Assembly: GCF_945859685.1 (NCBI RefSeq)
Contig: NC_079148.1
Location: 32,375,946 to 32,439,945 of the forward strand
DNA: 64,000 nucleotides
DNA from: Eupeodes corollae
Taxonomy: Eukaryota > Arthropoda > Insecta > Diptera > Syrphidae
Direction of reading: 5' to 3'
Below the pieces are notes generated by a model, which was not told the origin of the DNA, searched no databases, and saw only the letters and a list, made by a program, of their open reading frames with translations. The position numbers were made by a program, and so were the translations under genes. Positions 49,861-60,655 of the stretch are shown here, piece by piece; the first letter of the stretch is position 1; every line of letters starts with the position of its first letter.

Positions 49861-50889
49861 TTTTATTTTTTTAAGACGGAAAATAAAAGTAGTCCCCATA
49901 CAAAATTTATATTTATAAAGTCTAAATGACCGCATTCTAAAAAAGCACAACATATACGTAAGCAATTGATTGCACAATGATTTTACAAAGTTCAAAGATA
50001 CATTTTAAATGACTTTAATAGGTTACATAGTTTCTGGAAATTCTCATTCCTTTCATAGATTTGAAAAATAAGTTTTGGAGTTAATTTTAAGTGCTGATTT
50101 CGAATCCGAACTTTGATTTTAACTTCTTCTTAAAATTATCCGTTTTTGACAATACTTTTATATTTTAAACATGATGCGGAAGAAAATTGCTCTCAATTCG
50201 TTTTTCCTTTTTCTATTGGAAACTATTTCAGCACAAATAGTTCATCTTTCTTTAAGATTAATTTAATAAATATAAAATCTATTGACTTATGATGATTTTT
50301 CTAAAATTGTATGAAATAGCATAAATATTTTAACAGAATATCGAAGAGAGAAATTATAAAATAGAAGAAACATTACAAATTGTATGTAAAAAACTACTAA
50401 TGAATTTAGAAACCATCAAAACCCTTTCCAAAAGTTATATCTCAATAGCCTTGCATGAAAGAGTAATATTTAGCAAACTTGTGTGTCTTAAAAGAGGATA
50501 AAGGAATAAGAAGTGTTTTTTAAAGCATCTGTCAACTTTTGACATTTAAAATTTAAAAATTGAATACACCATAACTTAGAATAGAACGATAAACGCTTTA
50601 ACAACGCATTTAAAGTGGTAAAACTCAATACATAAACATTGGATAATTGGTCAGAAATAGTTGAACTGGTGGAAAACTTGAGCTGTTGGAAAAAAGAAAG
50701 TGACAAGAAGAATCGAAACCTTTTGTATCACTTCAAAACAACTGAGAATATGGCTGATGAAGTCCGTAGTACGATGGCAAACCAGGTTTTACGACTCTTC
50801 GTCATAGAACCGTAGACGTTCTAAATTTGTTTTTGTATCCCATATAGTGGGTGTATAGTTTATACAGGGTTATCCATTTTGTGGTTTTC

Positions 50890-53390
50890 AAAAGTAAACG
50901 TAAATAAAACACATAAAATATCTTTTTTCCTCATATTTCTTTTTTATTATATACATAGTTTGAACCTTGACATTATGTTTGAAATACTACATCATTTAAA
51001 TGACTACCATGAGAATTATTGCAAGCATCGATTCGTTTGAAGTAATTTTTGATCACTTTTCGACACATATTGGGCGGTATATCAGCCATTAACGAACGTT
51101 GATTTTTAAGTGGTCAAGAGGGGTTCATTTGCATAAACACCAGCTTCTGCGTAGCCCCACAAACGAAATTTCTGCAGTGCCAAATCGCACGATCTTGGTG
51201 CAGTTAATATCGCCACGACGAGAAATTACGCGACTAGAAAATGTCTTTTGCAATAAAGCCATATTCGCTCGAGTTGTTTGACATGTAGCAACAACTTGTT
51301 AAAACCACATATTTTCAAAGTCGTATTCTTCAATAGCAGGCAAACGGTTAAAGTCGTTCCATCGTCGTTTTCGAAGGAGTGAGGTCCAATCACATTTCCG
51401 GACCAAAGAGTACAATAAAAAGTGTCTTTTGTAGATGTAATGGCCTCTCTTCAATCACTTGAGATTTCTCAGAACACCAAATAAAAAAATTTTAACTTCC
51501 GATTTGTCAAATTGAAAATTTTGACATTTCTCGACGTTTCAAGGTCCCTAGAGTCGAAATAAAAGATTTTTAGAAATATATCTGTGCGTGCGTGTGTACG
51601 TACGGTTGTACGTTCGCGACGTTTTTTTCGTCTTCCATAGCTGAAGAACCAAAAGAGATATCGATTTCAAATAAATTCTGTACAGATAATAAGGCAGAAA
51701 GATGCAGAAAGGGCTCTCAAGAAAATTGCGTGAGTGGTTTTTTTACCATAGCAGTTTGAAAAAAAAGGTGAAAATTTTAGCTAACCCCAAATATCTTATG
51801 AACCAAAAACGCTAGAGACTTAAATTAAATTTTATATAATATATTGTTACGTGATATCAAAGAAGTATATTTTTCGAAAAAAAATCCATTTAACGGTTTT
51901 TTTTTATAAACCAAAAAAAACTGAAAAAAAAATTGTCACCTCCAAAATCTTACTACTAAAATACGATTTCATCTCCGAAACAATTTTGTGCAACGAAGAA
52001 TAATGTTTTTGACATCTGATAAAATTTTGAGAAAAATCGAATTGACAGTTTTTTTATAAAAAATAAAAATCTGAAAAAAACATTACTCAAAGTTGGTAAA
52101 AATTGAATATCGATTCAAATATCTTTTCAAAAACTTGAAGTTTAGGCTTCAAACTTGTTTTATCTTATAAGAAATATTATTTTCAACATTCTGAAAAATG
52201 TTGAGAAAAATCGAATTGAAAGTTTTTTTTTACAAAAAATAAAAACCTAAAAAAATGTATTAAAAGTTGGTAAAAATCGATTTTCCACTCAAATATCTTT
52301 TAAATAATTTGAGAGGTTAGCTTCCAACTAATTTTGACTTATAAAAAATGTTGTTTTCAACATAAGGACAAATTTTGAGAAAAATCGAATTGTCAGTTTT
52401 CTTACAAAAAATAAAAACCTAAACAAAAAATGTACAAAATTTGGTAAAAATTGATTTTTGACTCAAATATCTTTTTAAAACTTGTAGATATTTGCTTTAA
52501 GATTCTTTTCTATTTCAAAAAATATTGTTGTTAACATTCAGTTAAATTGTGAAAAAAATCGAATTGACAGTTTTTGTACAAAAAATTAAAAACCTAAAAA
52601 AAATCTAACAAAAGTTGGTCAAAATTGATTTTGGACTCAAATTTCTTTACAAAAATTTGAAATATTGTCTTCAAACTAATTTTATTTCGATAAAATTTTT
52701 GAAAAAAATTGAACTCTAAAAAAAACAATACTATATAATACAATAGAATACAAACTTGGTAAAAATGTATTTTCTACTCAAATAGCTTTTCAAAAATTAA
52801 AAATATTGGGTTCAGTAAATTTTGTATAAAAATCCAACAGTCCGTTTTTTTCATATTAAATAAAATCTACAAAAAATAGTACGCAAATTTGGTAAAAATT
52901 GATACGAGTACATATAGACAAACTTTTAAGCAAAACAAATCGACAGACTGGATGGGAAGTTATCAGTGTGGGTCGCACTCCAGCCCATACCCACCGAGTG
53001 AGAAATGTGCTTCGTCGCTGAACAAAATTTGGTTCCAAAAATCGCCGTTCACCGCCTCCTGTTGTTCAAGTACGACTTTGTGAATGGTCAGCTGGCTTCA
53101 ATTGTTGTGTGAGCTGGACTTAATATGGATGTAGGTGTAGATCTACTCGTAAATGCCAAATACGCCATAATGTGCCGTAAGACAGTCCTAATTCCGGGAA
53201 CGACGGGGAATCAACATATTCAAATCTTCGACAAAACTTTCACTTACAGCAGTGATATTTTCAGGACTACGAGCGAAACGATGATGCACATGCCTTACAA
53301 TGTCAATGATGTACTCCTAAAAAGTATATTTTTGCATGCCATTTAATCGGATCAACCGTAATCGCTTGGGTGACTCCTAATCTCAATCTA
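50890..53390 (-). mobile_element. Tc1/mariner-like transposase relic, copy 2, interrupted
   Basis: The same transposase family as at 45700-46400, with homologous parts at 52986-53360 (SDEAHF region and N-terminal side) and 50940-51490 (C-terminal side). The protein end, missing from copy 1, reads SLMADIPPNMCRKVIKNYFK and RIDACNNSHGSHLNDVVF near 51090-50970. A possible terminal repeat cagggttatccattttgtgg lies at about 50865-50884. A family A element splits it at 51490/52986. Stops and frame breaks are present. Confidence 0.75.
51494..52985 (+). repeat. Dispersed repeat family A, complete long copy
   Basis: The cleanest long copy, with both ends defined by the interrupted transposase. The left end is ttaacttccgatttgtc. 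Next come the acgtacg run (51596-51620), the middle block (51718-51955) with accaaaaacgctagagactt, then about five array units from 52010 to 52860. The right end is gatgggaagttatcagtgtgggtcgcactccagcc at 52951-52985. The word taacttcc with gatttgt nearby appears inverted at both ends. It is noncoding, about 1.49 kb. Confidence 0.72.
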
Positions 53391-53757
53391 AGTTTGTATG
53401 TGTTTGCTTACATGCCTTTTTATCGCCGGTCAAATCTCAAAACCGATAGGGACATCAAATGGATTTTGTTTCAAACTAATTGAGTGAGTGCAAAATTTGG
53501 TTGTCCCCAAATATCTCTCAAAACAAAAACACTTGGGACTTCAATTAAATTTTTACTTTCGACACATAGGAACTTAATTGCAAATATTGCATTCGCACAA
53601 AATTTAGTAGAGAAGTCGAAAAAGGTCCCCTGATTCCTCCCATCTGTCTGTCTGACAACGCCCCTACGGTCCGAATCATTGCGTCGATTAGGTTAAAATT
53701 TGCAAATTAAGGTTTTGAACTCATTCGCGTTAGGCGTTTTTTCATTTTTGTTTTTAA
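53390..53757 (+). repeat. Dispersed repeat family B fragment
   Basis: This is the reverse complement of the right part of 63690-64000. Shared features are attgcgtcgatt / attgcttcgatt, aattaaggttttga, attcgcgttaggcgtttttt and a tttttttgacttctc-like stretch, with tgtctgtctg in between. It is noncoding and fused to the duplication flank. Confidence 0.6.
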
Positions 53758-54349
53758 GACAAAAATAAAAGTAGTCCTAATACAAAACTTATATTTATAA
53801 ACTCTAAATGACCGCATTCTAAAAAATCACAACATATCCGTATACAATTTATTGAACGATGATTTTACAAAGTTCAAAGATACATTTTAAATGACTTTAA
53901 TATTTTACATAGTTTCTGGAAATTCTCATTCCTTTCCTTTGAAAAATAAGTTTTGGAGTTAATTTTTAGTGCTGATTTCGAATCCGAACTATGATTTTAA
54001 CTACTTCTTAAAATCATCCGTTTGTAACAATACTTTTATATTTTTTAATGCAGTTTAAAAACATGATGCGGTAGAAAATTGCTCTCAATCCGTTTTTATG
54101 AAAAAAAAACTACTAATGAATTGAGAAACCATCAAAAGCCTTTCCAAAATTTATATCTCAATAGCCTTGCATAAAAGAGTAATATTGAAATCAAAGGCTA
54201 AAAAAACCGTTTGAAGAAATGCAATTTCCTTACCAGGAATAAAGCCTTGTCGACCAGTGTTTTTTTTCGAACAGAAAATGGTGTTACCTCCAAGATAATT
54301 GGTCCTATGTATCAAAGGATGAAGTTTTTGGCACCTGGCAACATTTTAA

Positions 54350-54990
54350 GAAAAATTGAAATGACATTTTTACAGCAAAAAAAAAAATACTGCTAAAAGT
54401 TTGTAAACATTGATTTTCGGCTCGAATATTTAATCAATAATTTGTCAATTTTTAAAAAAAATCCAATCGACAGTTTTTTTTTTAATTAAAATCTGCACAA
54501 AATTGAAAAAAAAACTGATTTTCAAATCAAATATCTCATTGATTGATGATTGACTTCAAAATTATTTCTTTCTACACAAAATATTGTTTTCCAAATATTA
54601 ACATATAGTATTGTTAATTTTTATAAGAAAAATATGTGAACAAAAATGCTACTATTGTTAAAAAAATGTATCTAAAATATCTTTGAATTAAAATAGGTAT
54701 TGCAATCAAACTTATGTATATGCTACATATTGTTTTTGACTTTTAAATAAGTTTTGAGAAAAAACAAGTTGTTATCTTTTGTTTTATAAACAAGGAATAG
54801 ATACCTAAAAAATTTAATAAAATTGATAAAAAACGGTTTTCGACTTAAGTATCTTGAAAACAATGAAATATATTGACTAACAACTTTTTTGTTTTACAAA
54901 AAATGTTGTAACCATTGTTTTGTAAAACTTTTAGTGGGTTAAAATTGGCAGACGGCCACGAATGGTAAGTTATCAGTGTGGGTAGCATCA
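54350..54990 (+). repeat. Dispersed repeat family A, decayed array half
   Basis: Diverged array units (tttaagaaaaattgaaatgac, gattttcggctcgaatat, tgacttcaaaattatttct) end at 54957-54990 with aatggtaagttatcagtgtgggtagcatcaaagcctc, the family's right terminus. The left half is missing. Confidence 0.6.
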
Positions 54991-55019
54991 AAGCCTCTTT
55001 CCTATATTGTTGCAATGAA

Positions 55020-55220
55020 ATCACTCAAATCAGCATGCCTGGGTTGCACGTATCCAAAGAGTGTGCTTAAAAATATTTCCTGTACTTTAAGATTTTAAAA
55101 TGTACCTAAAAGTAAAATTTGTTTTCAAAAACTTTATTGCCATTTTTTTAAATTTGTATTTGATAATCGTAAGAGCGTTATTTACGTTTCATGCAATCTA
55201 GTCCTTTGTCAATTACATAT
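55020..55220 (+). repeat. Family B 5'-type fragment
   Basis: It contains cctgggttgcacg, then gtgcttaaaaat, gtttTcaaaaactttattgcc and gataatcgtaagagcgtta. The same order occurs at 61385-61510 and 63020-63195. Too decayed for firm ends. Confidence 0.45.
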
Positions 55221-55422
55221 GCAACCTGATAGTTTTTTAGTTACTCTAATGTTATGACTTAAATGTAGTGATTGCTTAAAACTCTCATCAGTAAAATATT
55301 TCATATTCACCCCGTTTTAATTTTTATTTATGCTATTTCCAAATAGCTATAACCCCACCTAGAAGTTTTCGTTTCAAATATATAAAAATAAACGAAAATA
55401 TTAGTAAAAAATAAAAAAAAAC

Positions 55423-55761
55423 TTTATTTGTTCGTTATCGTTTTGTCAAAATGTTGCTATTTACAATGAGGTACTGAAGGACTTAACATTTTTTTTTGTT
55501 ACACTTCCAATCAAAAACTATAAAAATGTGTTTTTTCTTTGAATATTTATGTACACAAACAAACAATAAAAATAATTTACATGTTTTCTTAATAATTATT
55601 CTTGTGTAATATGCTTAATAAAAAGTTTATAAAGCCTCTTTTTTGTGCTTTATATACAGCATTTTACTTAAAATAGAAACAAATTTAATAAATATCTATC
55701 CCGATTCTAATTTTTGGCACTGAATTGGTATAAACCTATAATATTTATATTATATTTTAAT
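55423..55761 (-). terminator. Candidate polyadenylation signals of the flippase gene
   Basis: On the minus strand ATTAAA occurs at 55761-55756, 75 bases past the stop codon, and AATAAA at 55428-55423, 408 bases past it. Either could serve; chance matches are common in this A/T-rich stretch. Confidence 0.3.
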
Positions 55762-55835
55762 AACTAATTGCGCACAGCGCAAATTTTCATTAATTTCTTA
55801 AAAAATAATACTTTAAAATTTTGATTTTTTAAAAT

Positions 55836-56487
55836 TTATAAATACGTATTTTGAGCAGCTTTAGCTGCCTGCAGCTTTTTCATCCTCCTCGCTCCCGGAT
55901 AGAAGCTTCTCTTTGGCATTCTTAAGGCATCTTTACATACGCGAATTGTGAAATCTGGCATTAAACATGTGACTATAGTTAGAATGACTAGCAGCCATAT
56001 AGGTATTGAGCACAACAGCTTGTTATATGACCAATAGATATCAGAGTCATATCGTCTAGAAGAGAAATAATAAGAAATATAATATAGAACAGAGAACTTT
56101 TTTAAAAAGCTGAAGAGCCGCATTTTAAGCAAATAACGGAACCCAAAGTTATGAACTTACATATCAATGACATTGTAGGCAATTGTTGTTGTAATAAAAA
56201 GTAAAATTGAACCCCATATCGTAACGATATACCAATAACTATAGAATTTCGACTGAAGCCACAATTTCAAATTTACAACTACCACAACCAATTGAATTAG
56301 AAGCGTTCCGAAGACTGACGATTCAGCTGGTTGGCCAACATTCAAGAGGACGTCATTAATTGTGAAAAGGCCGTAGGCAAAGTAGAAGATTATCACGGCA
56401 TGATAGATTCCAAATGCAACCCATTGCAGGAAGTATGGCCAATGAAGTTGCTTGTTATTCGTATTCCGCATGTAAAGCTCTGGTTTG
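55836..56487 (-). CDS. Flippase exons 8-9: last membrane helices and C-tail
   Basis: Exon 56487-56161 encodes KPELYMRNTNNKQLHW, PYFLQWVAFGIYHAVIIFYF, LLIQLVVVVVNLKLWLQSKF and WGSILLFITTTIAYNVID, which form M7-M9. After a 105-bp intron, exon 56055-55836 gives IRYDSDIYWSYNKLLCSIPI, WLLVILTIVTCLMPDF (M10) and a short basic tail (MPKRSFYPGARRMKKLQ) ending AQNTYL and stop. The tail is much shorter than in mammalian ATP11 proteins. Confidence 0.93.
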
Positions 56488-59400
56488 CTGAAATAAAATG
56501 ATACATTTTTAAATCAAACCTCGAAGTGTTAGAATTCAAAACTTACTTCATCAGCTCATTTTGTGTGAAAAGCTGCTCGGTAAGGGAAATGAAGAAAATT
56601 GGCACTGACGTATAGCCAACATTATACAGGGTCATAAACCATGAGTCGTAGACTGGTTGTGATGAGAACATATTATGGAACTGGAAGAAGAACATAACTC
56701 CCATGAACAGGATGTTCTTGTAGAAGAAATATAGCACCAGTAAGGACAGTCTTGTTGTGTGATAATGACCATGCATCAGCATCAGTCTTTTGATCATATT
56801 AAACCTGGCCAAAGCAAAATCAGCACATCTTGCTGCTTGTCGACCCTCTTTGCCAATAATACCAATACCAATGTGAGCTTCTTGAATCATCGACACATCA
56901 TTAGCTCCATCGCCTATTGCTGCTGTGTTATAGTTTTGGCTTGAGGTCTTAATCAACGACACCACTTCACTCTTTTGCAGTGGGCTCAAACGACAACAGA
57001 GCACAGCTTGACAGCGTATGCTTACATCACGGAATTTTTCGGGGAGATCCCTTAAAGCTACTGTAAGACTCTTTCCATCAATAAGAAGGGCACATGGTCG
57101 GCCTAGTCCAAAGACTATCTCCCGCTCCAGGGTTTGTAAATGCACTTCGAGAACTTCTTGGCGGGTGCATTCCACAATGAAGTATTTCATAGCACCGACA
57201 GGAATGTGACCACACGAAAGAGCTATATTCAAGGCAGTTTCAACTTTATCCCCGGTCAAGACCCAAATTTTGATACCGGCTTTTTGGAGGGAAACTAATG
57301 TGTCGGCAACGTCATCTTGCAGAGCGTCTTCAACGGCAGTTGCACCAAGAAGATTTAGGTCTAAAAAAGAAATTGAAGTTTAAAACTAGCTTTAAATTTA
57401 ATTGGTTACTTCTACAACTTACTTCGCTCGATTTTAGCATAGCAATCTTCTGTCAACTGCTTCCGATTCTCCAATGAAGTATTTGCCTCAAAAAGATCAT
57501 TCAAAAATTGTCGATATTCGTCTTCGGTTATGCGTTTTCTAGCAACAGCCAATGTCCGAAGACCGTTCTTAGCAAAATCACTTATATGCTTGTCTGTTTG
57601 CTCTATCAGTCGAGCTGATGAAGTACCACACAGTGGGAAAATATAACTTTCAGCACCTTTTGTATAAATCCACATAGTTGCATTTTCATCTTTGACAATA
57701 ACACTCATTCGCTTGCGGTCCGAAGTAAATTCCAAAACATGAAGTCTGTCGAAAAGTAAGTCTTTAGTCTTGGGTCCTCCGTACGATCTAGAATAGTCCA
57801 TGTGTGGTGGACAAAATCGTACTTTCAGTCGTTCATCATCGTCACCGAGATAGACAAGGCCCAGATGAGCACACGCTTCTACTAGAGCCTTCTCATCAGG
57901 GCTGGAAGCTTGATAGTCGAGAGTTCTGAAGAGAAAAGAAAAGTTTTAAATTTAAGAAAAAGCTTGAGACAATTTCAACTTACTCGACAAAGTTTTGAAT
58001 CTCATCCTTTCTCCTAACTGACTCTTTCCTTAGCAACGATGATTGTCTTGCTAGAAAAGTTGGCATAGCATACGACTCTCGAGATATAGTACTTGGTGTT
58101 CGTCGAAGCTCAACATTACCCACTATAATCAAAAAAGTCTATTTTGATTAATACAAAGGTATACAGTTATTGAATTCTTCCTTAACAAAATTTACCTGGC
58201 TGAGTTATATAGGCTCCTGGAGTACCATGTGATTGTGTTCTTCGATGCAGTGTGTTATTTGCTGTATGATCTTGAATATCAATTTCTGAAATAGACCTTG
58301 TAAATGGCAAGGTATATGGACGATCTACAATAACTCCTTGGGCAAATGTTGGGTACGTTATTGATGTTTCACAGAATTCAACACTCTCTCCATTTGTTGA
58401 TGGATGAATTCTAGTGGGTGTACGAGCAAACAATGGACTTCTTTTGACGATCTCTGGTCTTTTTCTCTTCTCTGGCTTCTTTGAACTGTCTAACAGCGGA
58501 TTAACATCGGATACAATACTGTTATTGGTGATTCCCTTTCCGTTGGGATTCGTCGATAATGAGTTGTCAATATCAATTTGATGGCTGGAATTGTGACTTT
58601 CTTCGGTAATTTCAGGAATTGAGAATTTCTTTACTTTTTTTCCATTCATTTTGTCTTCTTCATCGGTTTTCAACATATCTCCAGCAACTTGAACGGTATG
58701 ACAAATGGCCAAACCTTGGAAGAAGTTTTTCTGTTCATTCTGAAATGATTTAATAGTTGTTTTTAGAAGTTAAGAAGTTTCATCTCATTAGAAGAAGACA
58801 GAGCATCAACTTCTACTGATTAAGTTCTACTAACATTGAATTTGTTTATATCTAAGAGAACCCCACTTGATTCCTCTTGCAACTTTGTCTTTTTGTACAG
58901 GAATTTCTTGCCATTTATTGAACATTGCTGGAATATCATCTCATTTTTTGTCAAAGTTCCAGTTTTATCCGAGAAGAGAATATTTATCTATGGAAATGAA
59001 AAGTTTCAGAAATATTGAATCAATTTTGGAAACCACAAGTCCTTACCTGTCCAAGTTCTTCGTTCAAGTTCGATGTGTTCACAATACAGGGCTGATCAGT
59101 TGGCTCGTCGTAAAGTTCTGTATCCCATTCCATAAAGAAGGATCCGATAACTCGATGCATTTCTATCGTCACATATAGCGAAATCGGTATCAGATAGTTG
59201 AAGAGAATAAGAAATGATAGATAGTCCTGGAGGAATGCTCTCACATTATACGTATCAGTAGCTGGACCCAAATAAGTTGCCTTTGGGACCCTATATATCT
59301 CAAAATATCTTTAAAAAACGAACAATACCATATTAAACATTATTATTTTCATCAAAAATCTGTCCTGGAACTAACCTTTTAAGAAAATACAAGAATGTCA

Positions 59401-60099
59401 CAATAAAGATCATTCCAACCAAGATGAACAACAGAAATCGATTTATATAGGCCTCACTTGATGATGACTTATTTCTTGTCAATCGACTATTCAAAGCCAA
59501 TTTCGTCGACATTCCTGTGTAAATTGCACAACCAATTACAAATTCCGTATTTTTAATCCTCGATCCACGTAATAATACATTTTCTGCTGTCAATGGAAGA
59601 ACTCTCGGTTGATGATCACTTATCATTGAACTCTCCACCAATTGAGACAATCTCAATTGATCCGGTAAATTTAGATTGATTTTTCCATTAAAACTATAAA
59701 GATCAGTCTTGGGGTACTCGCATTCGATAATGCCAAGTTTATGCATTTTATTTAATTCAACATTAGGTAGCTCACGTGGAATTGTCAGGGTCTTTAGATT
59801 TGACTCACCATCAAGATTTGCAGTTGTTACGAAGCATTTCCCATGTGGGTCAGATGATTTAAGCAAAACCAAATCACAAGGTACATCACAGTCACGACCT
59901 AAGACAACAAGATCACCAGGTTCGACATGTTGACACTCAATGTCAGTTTCTTTGCCATCACGGATTACTGTAACTGGTGAACAATTGACAATGTTGTCGG
60001 TCTTATAGCGAAGAACATCTTCGTAGCCTTGTTTGGCTGCGGTAACTGATATCACAAAAAATAATGGCAGGAGGGAAGTTAGTGGTGAGACGGGACTGT
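55836..60099 (-). CDS. P4-ATPase phospholipid flippase, ATP11 group, 5' partial
   Basis: P4-ATPases move phospholipids to the cytosolic leaflet using ATP, usually with a CDC50 partner. The exons I place, in order of transcription, are 60099-59376, 59290-59047, 58987-58835, 58739-58196, 58122-57984, 57925-57423, 57360-56547, 56487-56161 and 56055-55836. All phases agree over 3668 nt, giving about 1222 residues. Motifs appear in the right order: DGES (actuator loop), PISLYVTIE (M4), DKTGTLT (phosphorylated Asp), the YQASSPDEKALVEA block, KGAES (ATP pocket), LTGDK and GDGANDVSMIQ. Six C-terminal membrane helices follow. Block similarity is highest to ATP11A/B/C; CG9981 or CG4301 would be the fly relatives to compare. 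About 100 N-terminal residues, including M1, lie beyond 64000. Confidence 0.93.
56547..57360 (-). CDS. Flippase exon 7: P domain and M5-M6
   Basis: 814 nt. It begins NLLGATAVEDALQDDVADTL and KAGIKIWVLTGDKVETALNI, the classic P-domain entry. It continues to IVFGLGRPCALLIDGKSLTV, CRLSPLQKSEVV and AAIGDGANDVSMIQEAHIGI, where the Asp pair binds magnesium. Then FALARFNMIKRLMLMHGHYH leads into M5-M6 (LLVLYFFYKNILFMGVMFFF) and ends at FTQNELMN. All catalytic residues I can check are intact. Confidence 0.96.
57423..58122 (-). CDS. Flippase exons 5-6: nucleotide-binding domain
   Basis: Exon 58122-57984 encodes a Ser/Arg-rich segment (RRTPSTISRESYAMPTF, LARQSSLLRKESVRRKDEI) and ends QNFVE. Exon 57925-57423 continues TLDYQASSPDEKALVEACAH, then KDLLFDRLHVLEFTSDRKRM, SVIVKDENATMWIYTKGAES and GLRTLAVARKRITEDEYRQF. 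KGAES carries the Lys that contacts ATP. The junctions use split codons GAA and AAC. Confidence 0.94.
58196..58739 (-). CDS. Flippase exon 4: N-domain start with long insert
   Basis: 544 nt. It opens NEQKNFFQGLAICHTVQVAG, the conserved strand after the phosphorylation site. It then holds about 160 residues of low-complexity Ser/Thr/Asn/Lys-rich sequence (KNGKKVKKFS-type and KPEKRKRPEIVKRSP patches, two RT..THRRTQSHGT-like runs) ending AYITQP. Together with exon 5 this makes an insert of roughly 200 residues before DYQASSPDE, larger than in mammalian ATP11 and likely a flexible regulatory loop. Confidence 0.9.
58835..59290 (-). CDS. Flippase exons 2-3: M3-M4 and phosphorylation site
   Basis: Exon 59290-59047 encodes VPKATYLGPATDTYNVRAFL, QDYLSFLILFNYLIPISLYV and TIEMHRVIGSFFMEWDTELY, ending NTSNLNEELGQ. 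It includes the M4 PISL motif that helps select the lipid. Exon 58987-58835 (51 codons) gives INILFSDKTGTLTKNEMIFQ, with the Asp that is phosphorylated, and EESSGVLLDINKFN. Its donor is aat|gttagt. Confidence 0.95.
59376..60099 (-). CDS. Flippase exon 1 of the visible part: M2 and actuator domain
   Basis: The acceptor ttttctag leaves AC AGT, completing a GAC from an upstream exon outside the window. It encodes DSPVSPLTSLLPLFFVISVT (M1-M2 loop and M2), AAKQGYEDVLRYKTDNIVNC, GDLVVLGRDCDVPCDLVLL and CFVTTANLDGESNLKTL, the actuator loop with Ser where most P4 enzymes have Thr. RGSRIKNTEFVIGCAIYTGM and M3 follow. The ATG at 60118 falls in the intron, so the frame's apparent start is not real. Confidence 0.94.
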
Positions 60100-60571
60100 C
60101 TAGAAAAGATAAACTCATTAAGGTTTGAGAAATATTTTTTTTAATATATTACAAAAAGCATATGGAAAAAAAAAGTTACTTATCCATTTTTTTAGAAAAT
60201 ATTTTCTACCTCTACAATTAGTGATTTAAAGATTTTCTATCTTTGACTGCTTACAGATTCCAAATTAAGGCTTTTGTCAAATTTATGTGAGCGCTCAAAA
60301 TAAGTACTGTTCGCAGTTTTGAATGTTTTAAATTATCAAATTATAGTGGCTTTCCGAGTCCGTGGAAGTATGCAAAATATATCTTATTTTTTATGGTGAA
60401 ATATTTGTATCAATCCAACAAAAATTGATTTTTTAAGTGGATTCTTTTCTGAAATTTTGGTAAAAGTCTCAAGGTCGTCTACCAAGTGGACTTCAAGAAA
60501 TATCGGTCTGTTAATTTGAATTTAAACAGCGAATGACGAAAACAAAGAACTATTTGAAAATTAAACATTAC

Positions 60572-60655
60572 GTTTACGGGTTGGCAGACTAGGTGGCCCT
60601 TGCCTTGACTTTTTAACAATGGCTATTGGATTATTATAAGGCGTAGGGATATCAG
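60572..60655 (-). CDS. Candidate 84-nt cassette exon of the flippase
   Basis: On the minus strand a pyrimidine-rich tract followed by catcag and, 84 bases on, the donor aaac|gtaatg enclose an open frame reading DIPTPYNNPIAIVKKS, then RQGPPSLPTRK. It takes 2 bases to finish the incoming codon and leaves 1. So it is phase 1 on both sides, the phase needed in front of the exon at 60099. Inclusion would add 28 residues to the outer loop between M1 and M2. It is GC-richer than its surroundings. There is no known counterpart, so a chance open stretch is possible. Confidence 0.35.

Larger units (their letters stand above)
45470..50470 (+). repeat. Segmental duplication, unit 1
   Basis: The left flank 45480-45700 (cttaaaaga, gaactggtggaaaacttgag, gatgaagtccgta, gtgtatagtttatacagg) matches 50485-50885. 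The transposase relic 45700-46400 matches parts of 50890-53360. The right flank 49875-50470 (aaataaaagtagtcc, taaatgaccgcattctaaaaaa, tagtttctggaaattctcat) matches 53757-54190, same order and strand. Between them sits a family A element that itself contains a LINE. Confidence 0.7.
50480..54200 (+). repeat. Segmental duplication, unit 2
   Basis: The second half of the direct duplication. In order: left flank 50485-50885, transposase relic part 1 (50890-51490), a family A element (51494-52985), transposase relic part 2 (52986-53360), a family B fragment (53390-53757), and right flank 53757-54190. Unit 1 has its family A element elsewhere and no family B piece. The frame 50706-50488 here is unremarkable. 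Confidence 0.68.

Noticed and set aside
59333..59376. Flippase frame continuing to a stop at 59333
   Set aside because: The added residues are intron; the donor at 59375 (aaaag|gttagt) joins in phase to the exon at 59290.
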